A DNA stretch of 64,000 nt from FEB-12 sp964503315. Its GTDB lineage: Bacteria; Zixibacteria; MSB-5A5; GN15; FEB-12. Positions within the stretch are counted from its first letter, which is position 1. Each line of letters starts with the position of its first letter. Below the pieces are notes generated by a model that was given only the letters and a program-made list of their open reading frames with translations, did not search any database and was not told the DNA's origin. The position numbers and the translations under genes are program-made. Below are positions 8,112-16,495 of the stretch, in pieces. The stretch lies in assembly GCA_964503315.1 (NCBI GenBank), contig CAZCZL010000001.1, positions 372,001 to 436,000 on the forward strand, read 5' to 3'.

Positions 8112-8918
8112 ATGGTTGGTGCAATGCGCACCGACCGAAACTTTCAGCCTGACGACTTCCTCCCCGAGGCCACCACCCTCTGGTCATTCCCGGAGCGCGG
8201 CGCATGGGCGACCCATCGGTCGGATTACCGCGGCAACTTCGCCCCCCAGATAGCCCGCAATATCATCGAAATGTACTCCGAACCGGGCGAGTTTGTGCTC
8301 GACCCGATGGTCGGCTCCGGCACCACCCTCATCGAGGCCAAACTGCTTCACCGCGATGCCCTGGGTATCGACATCAACCCGACCGCCGTCGACCTCTCCA
8401 AACAGGCGCTCAAGTTCGATCATGCGACCGAGTCCGAGCAGAAAGTCAAGCTTGGCGATGCCCGACGGCTCAACATGCTCCAGAACGAATCCGTCGACCT
8501 CATCCTGACCCATCCTCCCTATCTCGATATCGTCACCTACTCCGACGGCAAGATTCCCGAGGACCTCTCCACCTTCGGCGATGTCGACAAGTTCTGTGAC
8601 GAGATAGAGAAAGTCGCGTTCGAATTATACCGCGTCCTCAAGCCGAACCGACATTGCGCCATCCTCATCGGCGACACTCGCAAGGCAAAGCATTACGTAC
8701 CGCTGTCATATCATGTGATGCAACGGTTTCTCAGTGTCGGTTTTGCGCTGAAAGAGGAGATCATCAAGGCCCAGCACAATTGCTCGCACACGCGACGATG
8801 GGAGAGTCGCGCGCGGGCGATGAAGTTTTACCTGATTGCGCACGAGCATCTGTTTGTCTTCCGCAAACCGGCCCACGGCGAAAAGACTAGCAAGATCAAA
8901 TACAGCCTGAAACGGTAG
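8112..8918 (+). CDS. Stand-alone DNA methyltransferase (N4/N6-type)
   Basis: A 268-residue AdoMet-dependent enzyme. The AdoMet-binding motif I is DPMVGSGTTLIEA (about residues 63-75) followed by ALGIDINP. The catalytic motif IV is THPPYLDIVTYS (about residues 135-146), a His variant of the usual (D/N/S)PPY. Motif I precedes motif IV and there is no obvious target-recognition domain, so it is a compact orphan-type enzyme. An alternative ATG at 8124 would shorten it by four residues. GC content matches the host backbone, unlike the divergent ATPase module upstream. It may methylate DNA for modification or regulation; an RNA substrate is not excluded. Confidence 0.85.
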   Translation: MVGAMRTDRNFQPDDFLPEATTLWSFPERGAWATHRSDYRGNFAPQIARNIIEMYSEPGEFVLDPMVGSGTTLIEAKLLHRDALGIDINPTAVDLSKQALKFDHATESEQKVKLGDARRLNMLQNESVDLILTHPPYLDIVTYSDGKIPEDLSTFGDVDKFCDEIEKVAFELYRVLKPNRHCAILIGDTRKAKHYVPLSYHVMQRFLSVGFALKEEIIKAQHNCSHTRRWESRARAMKFYLIAHEHLFVFRKPAHGEKTSKIKYSLKR

Positions 8919-8954
8919 CTCTTGTTGGCGCCGCTTTCATTCGAACCATCGTAC

Positions 8955-8979
8955 CCCACCATTTATGGTGGGCTTATTT
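8955..8979 (+). terminator. Possible terminator after the methyltransferase
   Basis: CCCACCAT-TT-ATGGTGGG stem (8955-8972) followed by CTTATTTG, 36 bases after the stop. The T tract is weak. Confidence 0.45.
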
Positions 8980-8985
8980 GCTACC

Positions 8986-9039
8986 GTCATCACGAGCTTT
9001 GTTTCATCAATTTGACAAGAACAAAGCGTCGTGATCTCA
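8986..9039 (+). repeat. REP-like repeat, copy 1
   Basis: Begins GTCATCACGAGCTTTG and ends AAAGCGTCGTGATCTCA, so the ends form an imperfect stem (CACGAnCTTTG with CAAAGCGTCGTG). Same family as the copies near 9.1, 9.4 and 18.7-19.7 kb. Part of the gene-free stretch 8919-9755, which contains only repeats. Confidence 0.8.
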
Positions 9040-9102
9040 ATTGAATCGGGCTTCGACGTTGAAACGAGTTCAGGGCAGGCTCCGCTCAGCCAGATTGGAA
9101 CG

Positions 9103-9175
9103 GAGATCGCGACGCCTTGCCTGCGATAATTCGTGTTGAAGTGTTCGGTCGGTGCCCGGCAAGGCTCGCGATGAC
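9103..9175 (-). repeat. REP-like repeat, copy 2 (inverted)
   Basis: Starts GAGATCGCGACGCCTTGC and ends GGCAAGGCTCGCGATGAC, the reverse orientation of the family, with a unique centre. Confidence 0.8.
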
Positions 9176-9427
9176 AGGACTGTGGCTCCGGTGGTTGCCG
9201 GGAGCAACCATCAACCGCATGTGAATCACAGAGAAGCGGAAATTGGATGCAAATTGCAACCATCAAGTGATTGGGATTCAACACAAGGAGGTCAGTGCGA
9301 AGTCGAAATTTCGGCGCATCGGGCAAAGGGCAAATTGAGAAGTCCCCCTATTCGGGTTGAGTAGTCCCTCTATTAATGGGCCGGCATTTGGAAGCACTGA
9401 CGTCTGTAATACATGACACAGAAGATG

Positions 9428-9480
9428 GTCATCACGAGCATTGCTTCATCCATCTGACAAAGCAATACGTCGTGATCTCA
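9428..9480 (+). repeat. REP-like repeat, copy 3
   Basis: Starts GTCATCACGAGCATTGCTTC and ends CAATACGTCGTGATCTCA. Its CATC(C/A)ATxTGACAA centre is close to that of copies 1 and 5. Confidence 0.8.
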
Positions 9481-9536
9481 GTAGGGCGGGTCCGTCTTCG
9501 AACCCGCCTCTCGTCATTCGCGGCTTGATTGCCTCT

Positions 9537-9632
9537 TCCCAGCGAATGCTGGGACCCACAATTATTCGTGGATTCCAGCGTGCGCTGGAATGAGGCGCAA
9601 AATGATCCGTCAGGTCCGAAGGCGGACCTGAC
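9537..9632. repeat. Cluster of three short palindromes
   Basis: TCCCAGC-GAAT-GCTGGGA (9537-9554), ATTCCAGCG-TG-CGCTGGAAT (9572-9591) and GTCAGGTCCG-AAGG-CGGACCTGAC (9609-9632). All are perfect stems. The first matches the palindrome at the assembly gap. They could form hairpins in RNA or be dispersed repeat units. Confidence 0.7.
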
Positions 9633-9755
9633 CTACGAAGCCCCGCCGCCACGCTGCCCGTTGCTATCCCCCCTTATCCTCCATATATTTAGTCCAGATT
9701 TTTTCACCCCCCTGGCCTAAAGAACTATGGGGATAATCCGATAACCCTAGTACGT

Positions 9756-10484
9756 ATGGATCAAGATTTCCTCATCAAGGAACATACCCAGATTGAACGG
9801 CAGCAGCATGCCCGTTCCTTCCTTAATCGCAAGGAACGGAAACCGCTCTGGCGGGAATATCTGGAGACGACCATTATCGCTGTCGTGGCGGCCCTGCTGC
9901 TGCGCTTCTTCGTGGTCTCGGCCTACCGCGTCAACTCCGCGTCGATGGAAAACGCCCTCTACGAGGGAGACTACATCTTCGTGAACAAGCTGGCGTACAA
10001 GTATGGCGGCAAGACCCCGGATATCAACGATATCATCGTCTTCAAATACCCCAATAATCCGGACAAGGATTATATCAAGCGCGTCGTTGCCCTGCCGGGT
10101 CAGACGGTGGAAGTCATTGACAAAGTTCTGTATGTCGATGGTCAGGCGGCCAAGGTCCCCGAGGACGCCAAGTTCATCGACAAAAAGATCATCCCGATGG
10201 ATCTCTCCTTCCGGGATAACTTTGGCCCGCTCATGGTGCCGCAGAATGAATACTTTGTCATGGGCGACAACCGCGACGACAGTCGGGATAGTCGTTTCTG
10301 GGGAACGGTCCCTGCCGCCAATATCCACGGCAAAGCGGTATTCATTTACTGGTCGTGGGAGCCGGCGACGGATGCACCTGGTTGGTCCTTCCCGTACGTC
10401 ATTGACCTGTTTAGCTGGATCGGTCACGGCATCATGAATGCCCCGACTCATATCCGGTTCGAGCGGGTCGGCGTCCCCCTCTAA
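9756..10484 (+). CDS. lepB: Signal peptidase I
   Basis: Membrane serine protease that removes signal peptides on the outer face of the inner membrane. 242 residues with one N-terminal membrane segment (about 38-56). The catalytic serine is S63 in the SM motif (NSASMENAL) and the general base is K108 in DYIKRVVALPG. The box MGDNRDDSRDSRFWG follows at about 168-182. A second hydrophobic or amphipathic stretch near the C-terminus is less certain. No clear Shine-Dalgarno precedes the ATG. The stop overlaps the hemW start (TAATG), so both are co-translated. Confidence 0.95.
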   Translation: MDQDFLIKEHTQIERQQHARSFLNRKERKPLWREYLETTIIAVVAALLLRFFVVSAYRVNSASMENALYEGDYIFVNKLAYKYGGKTPDINDIIVFKYPNNPDKDYIKRVVALPGQTVEVIDKVLYVDGQAAKVPEDAKFIDKKIIPMDLSFRDNFGPLMVPQNEYFVMGDNRDDSRDSRFWGTVPAANIHGKAVFIYWSWEPATDAPGWSFPYVIDLFSWIGHGIMNAPTHIRFERVGVPL

Positions 10485-11623
10485 TGCCTTTCGGCCTCTA
10501 CGTCCACTTCCCTTTCTGCCGCAATAAATGCTCATATTGCGACTTCTATAAGGAATTGTTCGATCTTGGGATGGAGCGATCGTTCTACGAAGCCCTTCGC
10601 ATCGAAACCGAACTTTGCGCCGAGGCCTACTCCGGACATGACCGAGAGATATCAACCATCTTCATCGGCGGCGGCACTCCGTCTTTGACCAATCTCCAGA
10701 TGTTCTCCGATTGGCTGGCGCAACTGCGCTCGCTTTTTTATGTGCCGAACGGAATAGAGTTCTCGATAGAGAATAACCCGGACTCGGTGCATCTCGAGAA
10801 TCTTCAGGCGTTCAAAGAGCTGGGGATAAATCGACCGACTTTCGGCATCCAGTCATTCGACCCGCATCTGCTGAAACTGCTCAACCGGAAACACAACCCG
10901 GACCACAGCTACAAAGCAGTCTATCTGACGCGGGCTCTGGGATACGAGAATTTCGGATTGGATCTCATCTTCGGATTACCAAAACAGACGAGCAAGATTC
11001 TCTCACGCGATCTGGATGAGATCATTGATCTCGATCCACCGCATGTGTCGTTCTATCAACTGACTGTCGAACCCGGGACAAAACTCTCGGAGCGCGTCGC
11101 CTCCGGTTCGCTGGTGATGCCGTCACAGGAAGTCTGTCTCGCGCTTTATCGTGGGGGATGCGAACGTTTCGCCGAAGCCGGTTACCATCGCTACGAGGTC
11201 TCCTCCTTCGCCAAACCCGGTTTCGAGTGCAAACATAATCTCGGTTATTGGGAAGGGAATGACTATTTGGCGCTCGGCCCTTCCGGCCACTCGTTCATGC
11301 AGGGAACGCGCTTCGCCAATGTCTCGAATGTCATGGAGTATATCAAACTGCTGAAATCCGGTGAACGCCCGATCATCGTTGATGAATCAACCATTGATGA
11401 CCGCATGATCGAGTCGATCATGCTCGGACTGCGCACTTCGAGGGGGATAGACCGGCACCAGTATGCCGCGCGGTTTGGCCAGGCGGTCGAGGAGAAACTC
11501 GACCGACGACAGATTGAACTTTTGGTGGAATCAGGCCATCTCCTGCACGAAGAGGGCGCCTTGAAGTTGTCCGAGGAAGGGATCTATCTCGCCGACGAGA
11601 TCACCCGCCGTCTCCTGAAGTAG
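10484..11623 (+). CDS. hemW: HemW-type radical SAM protein (heme chaperone)
   Basis: A 379-residue cytoplasmic radical SAM enzyme related to oxygen-independent coproporphyrinogen oxidase. The 4Fe-4S triad is CRNKCSYC (C12, C16, C19); the extra fourth Cys of true HemN (CxxxCxxCxC) is absent, as SYCDF follows. That favours HemW, the heme-trafficking protein, over HemN. Also seen are IFIGGGTPSL (SAM region), FGIQSF, and a C-terminal HemN-type domain (GLRTSRGID). Overlaps lepB by one base. It converges on the SH3 gene. Older annotations call this family coproporphyrinogen III oxidase. Confidence 0.93.
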   Translation: MPFGLYVHFPFCRNKCSYCDFYKELFDLGMERSFYEALRIETELCAEAYSGHDREISTIFIGGGTPSLTNLQMFSDWLAQLRSLFYVPNGIEFSIENNPDSVHLENLQAFKELGINRPTFGIQSFDPHLLKLLNRKHNPDHSYKAVYLTRALGYENFGLDLIFGLPKQTSKILSRDLDEIIDLDPPHVSFYQLTVEPGTKLSERVASGSLVMPSQEVCLALYRGGCERFAEAGYHRYEVSSFAKPGFECKHNLGYWEGNDYLALGPSGHSFMQGTRFANVSNVMEYIKLLKSGERPIIVDESTIDDRMIESIMLGLRTSRGIDRHQYAARFGQAVEEKLDRRQIELLVESGHLLHEEGALKLSEEGIYLADEITRRLLK

Positions 11624-11631
11624 TCGTCACT

Positions 11632-11970
11632 CTACAGCGCACGCACGTTCTCCGTCGGGATCCACCCTCGCCGACCCGACTCGGTCTCGCACAGGACCCA
11701 ACCCGATTCTTCTTCGACCACTGCCAACCGCTCTCCAACTTCCGCGGTCAGTTCCATCGCATTGTAGTCCCGAAGCAGTCGCCCGCGCTCTCCCTCAACC
11801 TCAAGATATACCTTGGGGACCCAACTGCTTGTGCCGGTCTGGTCAGTACACCAGAGCCATCCGGGGAAATCTACATCCTCCGGTCCGACTTGAAGAATCT
11901 CTCCCGCCCGTCCGTCTATAACTACACTGTAAGTTGCCGTGTACGACTCAGTCACTATCACTTTGTTCAT
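11632..11970 (-). CDS. Small double SH3-domain protein
   Basis: 112 residues with two SH3-like units. The first is about 1-55, containing GWLWCTDQTGTSSWVPKVYL. The second is about 62-112, containing DYNAMELTAEVGERL and GWVLCETESGRRGWIPTENV. The ALYDY-like DYNAMEL and W(V/I)P motifs are those of eukaryotic-type/variant SH3 folds. No signal peptide, so probably cytoplasmic. It follows the next gene (11983-12519) with a 12-base gap, so they form an operon. Function unknown; perhaps peptide or protein binding. Confidence 0.75.
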   Translation of the reverse strand: MNKVIVTESYTATYSVVIDGRAGEILQVGPEDVDFPGWLWCTDQTGTSSWVPKVYLEVEGERGRLLRDYNAMELTAEVGERLAVVEEESGWVLCETESGRRGWIPTENVRAL

Positions 11971-11982
11971 ATATTGCTCCCG

Positions 11983-12519
11983 TTACTCCGACAATTCGAA
12001 TTGAAGACACTGCGGGCACCACGGAATCGCCCCTTCATAGTCGATCTTTAGCTTTTTGTCATCCGCCCAACTGTGCACGGCCAACCCATCGCGCACCGCT
12101 TCCCGAAGCTGCTCCATCGCGCTTTCGCAGCGCGTATCGAACCGATGCACCTGACTTGTCAATGAGTCCCCGATTCGAAACGACCCTTGTACCGGCACCA
12201 CCAGAAAATGTGCGCGCACCCAATCTGGTATCTCCGCGCCCCCCTCCAGACGCATCGTACCGCTGGAAAGTATCGCCATTATTCGGCAGTGATGTTGAGC
12301 GAGCTTGGCCAATGGCTCCTCTACGCTCTCGATAAACTCCAACTGCTGCTCGCTGTCGCCGATCTCGAGTTCGTTGAGATCACTGAACATCTGGTTCATC
12401 TCAGCGACAACCGCCGCGTGTTCTTGCTTGGTCAAATGCGTCAGATCCCAGACCGCGAAATCATGATAATGCAGCACGCGCTCGAAATCCGATGGAGTAC
12501 TGATTATCGTTACTGACAT
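11983..12519 (-). CDS. Unknown protein with C-terminal CPQC motif
   Basis: 178 residues, soluble, not recognised. The C-terminus has IPWCPQCLQFEL, a single CxxC pair that could bind zinc only with other ligands. The central part contains a predicted amphipathic helix (AAVVAEMNQMFSDLNELE) and a mixed alpha/beta stretch. Upstream partner of the SH3 gene. A weak GAAG-type ribosome site precedes the ATG. The 277-base region upstream, shared with a divergent gene, has a plausible TATAAT at 12625-12630 but no good -35 box. Confidence 0.6.
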   Translation of the reverse strand: MSVTIISTPSDFERVLHYHDFAVWDLTHLTKQEHAAVVAEMNQMFSDLNELEIGDSEQQLEFIESVEEPLAKLAQHHCRIMAILSSGTMRLEGGAEIPDWVRAHFLVVPVQGSFRIGDSLTSQVHRFDTRCESAMEQLREAVRDGLAVHSWADDKKLKIDYEGAIPWCPQCLQFELSE

Positions 12520-12796
12520 GGCGATTCTTCTGGAGTCCCTTCGAATTTTAAGGTAGACTAAGTTCGCCCGGGATAAACCAAAAAAACTGCCGGGTTCGAC
12601 GTCTGTACACCTAAGTGACTGCTATATAATAGGTTGCATGACACGAGGAAGTCGCCGACCTCGGTGTTAACGGAAGATTCCCTGTCGCAAATTCGGAGAC
12701 CTGAGTTATATTGTTCAAGATGCGTCGATGCTCACCGGCGCGCTCACGTTTTACTACGACGACCGATTGCAATACTCGCGACGTGGAGAGTTTGGG

Positions 12797-15718
12797 ATGA
12801 TACGGAAGAGACGATATCTGGCGACCTATTGGGTCAGTCTGGCCATACTGCTGTTCACCGCGCTACCAGGCGTCGCAGCTGCTACGTCCGATCAAACCGA
12901 TTCGCCTCAACTCGACCTGCTTCAGCAGCCGTTCAACCTCTACCGCATTTCATATCGACCCGCCGAAGCTGCTTCCTGTTCTCTCAAGAACCATGTCCCG
13001 ACCGCCATGGCCTATTATTCCGGAATTCAGACCGGGTTCCGCTTCGCCTCCTACATGAACCCGGCGAATTGTGTTGGCTCTCTTGATTATCCTTACTCTA
13101 TCTATTTCGTCTCATTCCCGCTCTTGCACTTTACCGGAGCCCGATGGCCGCTTGGAATCAATCTGCAGGTCTGGAGCACCGCTGACGGTGATTCATGCGC
13201 TGGTCCACAGGAGCTGCTACACAGTCGCCACTATCTACTGGACTCGGCTTCATTCATGGCGCCCAAAGTCGGCGTGATCCAACTCATCGATCCAGTCTGC
13301 GTCGAAGGCCCTTTCTTTATCTCGATTGATTACGATGGCACCACGCCACTTCCCTATCCTTCAGTGCTGTTCGACACCATCGTGCCCCCGATCAATTGCC
13401 TCAACTGGGGATATCGCGACAGCGATTGGCATGAATGGACCGATTTTTGGACCGGACCTATCGCCGGCAATTTCATGGTCTGGGTAGATGGTTACTCCAA
13501 CTCGAATTACTGCGCTACCGATGAAGACACTGTCCGCACGATTGAAGGTATTCACCAGCAATTGGATTCGCTCAACAGCCGCCGCGTCTCGGTTGTCGGT
13601 TACTACACCGACTCGGCCGAAGCGAAACTTGTCTCTTTCCATCCGGACTATCTGAAGAACAGCCCGATGCCCCCGCGCACTGAAGCTTTTGTCGTCGGCC
13701 CGCAACCCCATGACAGCTTCGCGGGCTCTCTGGTCATGGCGACTGGTTATCTGCAGAGACAGAACGATCCCGCGCCGATCAGTCCTCTCGATGATGACGA
13801 GCTTCTGCTCTATGCGCCGCGTTGGGAGAAAATAGTCAACGCCCCGTTGTACCCTTCGACTTCAGGAGACTCAACTGTCTATTGGCCCGACCCAGACATC
13901 TGTCAGTCTCGCAAAGTCGCGCTACTAATGGGAAGCGGCCCGAATAAGTCGAACAACCATCGACGTTACTGGGGCGAATTGACCATGGCGTACAATACGC
14001 TTTCCGTACCGTACAACTACTGCCCGGACAAAGTGTTTGTGATGTACGCCGATGGCCTCTCGGAGAATACCGCCTCTATCCCCCAAAGCGCCATGCGATG
14101 GTACACCCGGACAGCGGTCGACTCCGCGCTTGCCGCTATTGCCAGAGGAAGCGCCAGCGCAGTGCGCCTTGGTCAACCCGGATGGCAGCTCAATCTCTTC
14201 ATTACCGGACAGGCAGGAGCAACGGGTCTGATCACTCAGGGCGGGACTGTCATCACTCCCGGTGACCTGCGCAACTGGCTCCAACGTGCGCTCGATTCAT
14301 CGGTCACCGACCTGACCGTAACTTTAACACCTTCGAACGCGGGGATTCTCGCCAGCGCGCTACTCACGCTCGATGACCACAGTGTGTCGCAGATCACCGT
14401 CATGACCGCCGCAGGCAATGATGCCGGCTGGTCGTCACCAAACTCCTCTGCTCTGTGGCAGACCTACCTTGATACCGCCAATGCAACCTGGTACATCGGC
14501 GCTCGTGCAGCGGCAACAACTTCTTCTGTCGAATTCTCTTCATCGCTTCAGCTTGCCTGGCAGCAGGCGCGCAACGATTACCGCGCATGGCTCCTGGCTC
14601 ACCCGGTTGGATCGGTCGATGATACCATCCGAGCCAAAATCGTCGCGGATACATCCAGCCTGAACAACCGGATCGCGGAGATAGCGGCAACACTCTCCAT
14701 CCCCGATTCCCGCCCCTGGCTCTGGGAGCGCGGTCACCACCAAAACTATGGATACTGGCGTGCCTTCGCTCTGCCTGAGAATGGTCAGGCGACCATTACC
14801 TTCACTGGCGACACGTCCACGTCCGGCTCAGTCACGGTTTACGAAGATTCTGTCTATCCGGGTGGGTTCACAGCCAACAAACGCGCAGTCTGGAACTGGA
14901 ATATCCCCGGCTCATCGGGATACATCGCGGGGAACAACATCCGGACGATCAACGGCAACACTTCTGACAAATCCACTCTGTGGATGCATTGCGATGACCC
15001 CGGCTTCACCTACACCGCGCGATTACGAACCAACCAGCCAAATGCCGCGTCTACGTCTAATCCCTATGACCTCGCCGGATTCTCTGTGGCTGGTCAGGCA
15101 CAGGGGCGAGAATTCATGAATCTCACCCCGCCGCTGTTTGACACCACAAGCGGAGTTGAAGTGCCGGGGTTAGTTCTCAAGACTGCCTCTTCACAGTGGG
15201 GAAGCTGCGGCTCGAGTGAACTGGTGAGTCAGTTCATTGTCCCCACCCTCACGCCCTGGCACGCCGATATGGAGGTCCGCATCGCCGTCCACCAGGTCGT
15301 TACACCAGGAACCATTGATATCAGCATTCCCGGCGCGGCAAATTCTGCGGGATCGCTCGCTGTCACCTCACCCGGAATCTTCCGCTTCAACTGCGGCACA
15401 TTCACCGGCACCGGCTCTCAAGAGCTGAAGTTCTCCGTCTCGACAGGATGTTTTGTGATCGATGCCTACAGCCTTCGCTCCAAAGTCCTCGACCCGCCGA
15501 GCTGCTGTGTAGGCACGACCGGAAACATTAATGGCGTAGGTTCGATCGACCTGTCAGATCTTTCGCTGTTGATCGGCTATCTTATAGGCGGGTTCGCACC
15601 ACCAGCCTGCTTCGAGGAAGGCGATATCAATATCTCTGGTCGAATCGACTTGACTGACCTAAGTCTCCTTATCGCCTACCTGGTCAGCGGCGGGATAACT
15701 TTCCCGAATTGTCCCTAA
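12797..15718 (+). CDS. Large secreted protein with legumain/caspase-like domain and dockerin tail
   Basis: About 973 residues from the ATG at 12797, chosen because GGAGAG lies six bases upstream and a signal peptide (WVSLAILLFTALPGVAAA) follows at once. Residues about 30-330 are unrecognised and Cys-rich. Residues about 368-560 resemble the C13/caspase-like fold: KVALLMGSGPNKSNNHRRYW, a VMYADG strand, then NLFITGQAGATG where active members have a His-Gly, and TLTPSNAGIL where they have the Cys. Both catalytic residues therefore look lost. The last 70 residues hold two dockerin-like repeats (GSIDLSDLSLLIGYL and GRIDLTDLSLLIAYL) ending in FPNCP. Likely exported and surface-attached. Confidence 0.8.
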   Translation: MIRKRRYLATYWVSLAILLFTALPGVAAATSDQTDSPQLDLLQQPFNLYRISYRPAEAASCSLKNHVPTAMAYYSGIQTGFRFASYMNPANCVGSLDYPYSIYFVSFPLLHFTGARWPLGINLQVWSTADGDSCAGPQELLHSRHYLLDSASFMAPKVGVIQLIDPVCVEGPFFISIDYDGTTPLPYPSVLFDTIVPPINCLNWGYRDSDWHEWTDFWTGPIAGNFMVWVDGYSNSNYCATDEDTVRTIEGIHQQLDSLNSRRVSVVGYYTDSAEAKLVSFHPDYLKNSPMPPRTEAFVVGPQPHDSFAGSLVMATGYLQRQNDPAPISPLDDDELLLYAPRWEKIVNAPLYPSTSGDSTVYWPDPDICQSRKVALLMGSGPNKSNNHRRYWGELTMAYNTLSVPYNYCPDKVFVMYADGLSENTASIPQSAMRWYTRTAVDSALAAIARGSASAVRLGQPGWQLNLFITGQAGATGLITQGGTVITPGDLRNWLQRALDSSVTDLTVTLTPSNAGILASALLTLDDHSVSQITVMTAAGNDAGWSSPNSSALWQTYLDTANATWYIGARAAATTSSVEFSSSLQLAWQQARNDYRAWLLAHPVGSVDDTIRAKIVADTSSLNNRIAEIAATLSIPDSRPWLWERGHHQNYGYWRAFALPENGQATITFTGDTSTSGSVTVYEDSVYPGGFTANKRAVWNWNIPGSSGYIAGNNIRTINGNTSDKSTLWMHCDDPGFTYTARLRTNQPNAASTSNPYDLAGFSVAGQAQGREFMNLTPPLFDTTSGVEVPGLVLKTASSQWGSCGSSELVSQFIVPTLTPWHADMEVRIAVHQVVTPGTIDISIPGAANSAGSLAVTSPGIFRFNCGTFTGTGSQELKFSVSTGCFVIDAYSLRSKVLDPPSCCVGTTGNINGVGSIDLSDLSLLIGYLIGGFAPPACFEEGDINISGRIDLTDLSLLIAYLVSGGITFPNCP

Positions 15719-15925
15719 GACCGGTCTATGATCGGTATTGGCGAGTACCTATACCCGGCCTCTGCATACTGATGCATCCGGGTTGCGCATCTGCAAATCG
15801 GAATCCTCCCACAGTCGCTCGCCAGTATCTCTGTAACTCACTTGTTACCAACGAGCAGGAATGACCCATTCGGTACACCGCGGGTTTGGCACGCCGTTTA
15901 CGTTAGGTAGGTTCAGGAGAAAGAT

Positions 15926-16396
15926 ATGGAAGCAACCCTGAACCACCTGTACGCTAACGGATCCTTGATCATGATGTCCGGCCTCATTGCCGCCGCTCTA
16001 TTCTTCGTCATGGTCGGTGTCCGTGAATTACGCGATGAGCGGATGGAAGGTGTGCTTTACCTGATTCTCGGTCTCTTCTTTTTTGGCGCCCACTTTTACT
16101 ATCTGACGAATCTCCCCGACCCTACCCCTATGGGCGTACAGGCTTCACTCGATCGGGTCTGGAGCTGGCTCTCCCTGATTTTTGCGCCCGCCTTGATAGG
16201 CCTCTTCCTGCTCATTGGACTCTATAATTTTGTTGTTACCCAGATCAAGCTGGGGCTGACCAAGATGTTCTTCGGCATGTCGCTTATTGCCTACCTCTAC
16301 CTCCTCGGCACCGGCTGGGCGGTGGATGTCAAAGGGATCCTGACCGTCGTCTATTCCATGATCTGGTTCAACGTCGAGCTCGAAGCCGCCAACTGA
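15926..16396 (+). CDS. Small integral membrane protein
   Basis: 156 residues with four to five predicted membrane helices: about 13-31, 42-63, 80-104, 110-130 and possibly 134-150. A strong AGGAGA sits five bases before the ATG. No family recognised; the loop NLPDPTPMG faces one side between helices two and three. It is flanked by two dockerin-tailed secreted protein genes on the same strand but has its own ribosome site, and the next gene has its own promoter. Confidence 0.7.
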   Translation: MEATLNHLYANGSLIMMSGLIAAALFFVMVGVRELRDERMEGVLYLILGLFFFGAHFYYLTNLPDPTPMGVQASLDRVWSWLSLIFAPALIGLFLLIGLYNFVVTQIKLGLTKMFFGMSLIAYLYLLGTGWAVDVKGILTVVYSMIWFNVELEAAN

Positions 16397-16433
16397 ACTC
16401 CGTTCCCTGTCTCCCCGGACCGCACAGTTAATA

Positions 16434-16462
16434 TTGACCAAATAAGTCAATGTTTGTATATT
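16434..16462 (+). promoter_or_regulatory. Sigma70-like promoter of the choice-of-anchor protein
   Basis: TTGACC, 17-base spacer, TATATT. The expected start of transcription is near 16469, leaving a leader of about 27 bases. This rules out the TTG at 16454 as start codon. Confidence 0.7.
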
Positions 16463-16495
16463 CTCCCAGACATCCCCTCAGTCAAAGGAGAAGCT

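Noticed and set aside
10484..11623. HemN coproporphyrinogen dehydrogenase
   Set aside because: Lacks the fourth Cys of the CxxxCxxCxC motif and is only 379 residues; HemW is the better call.
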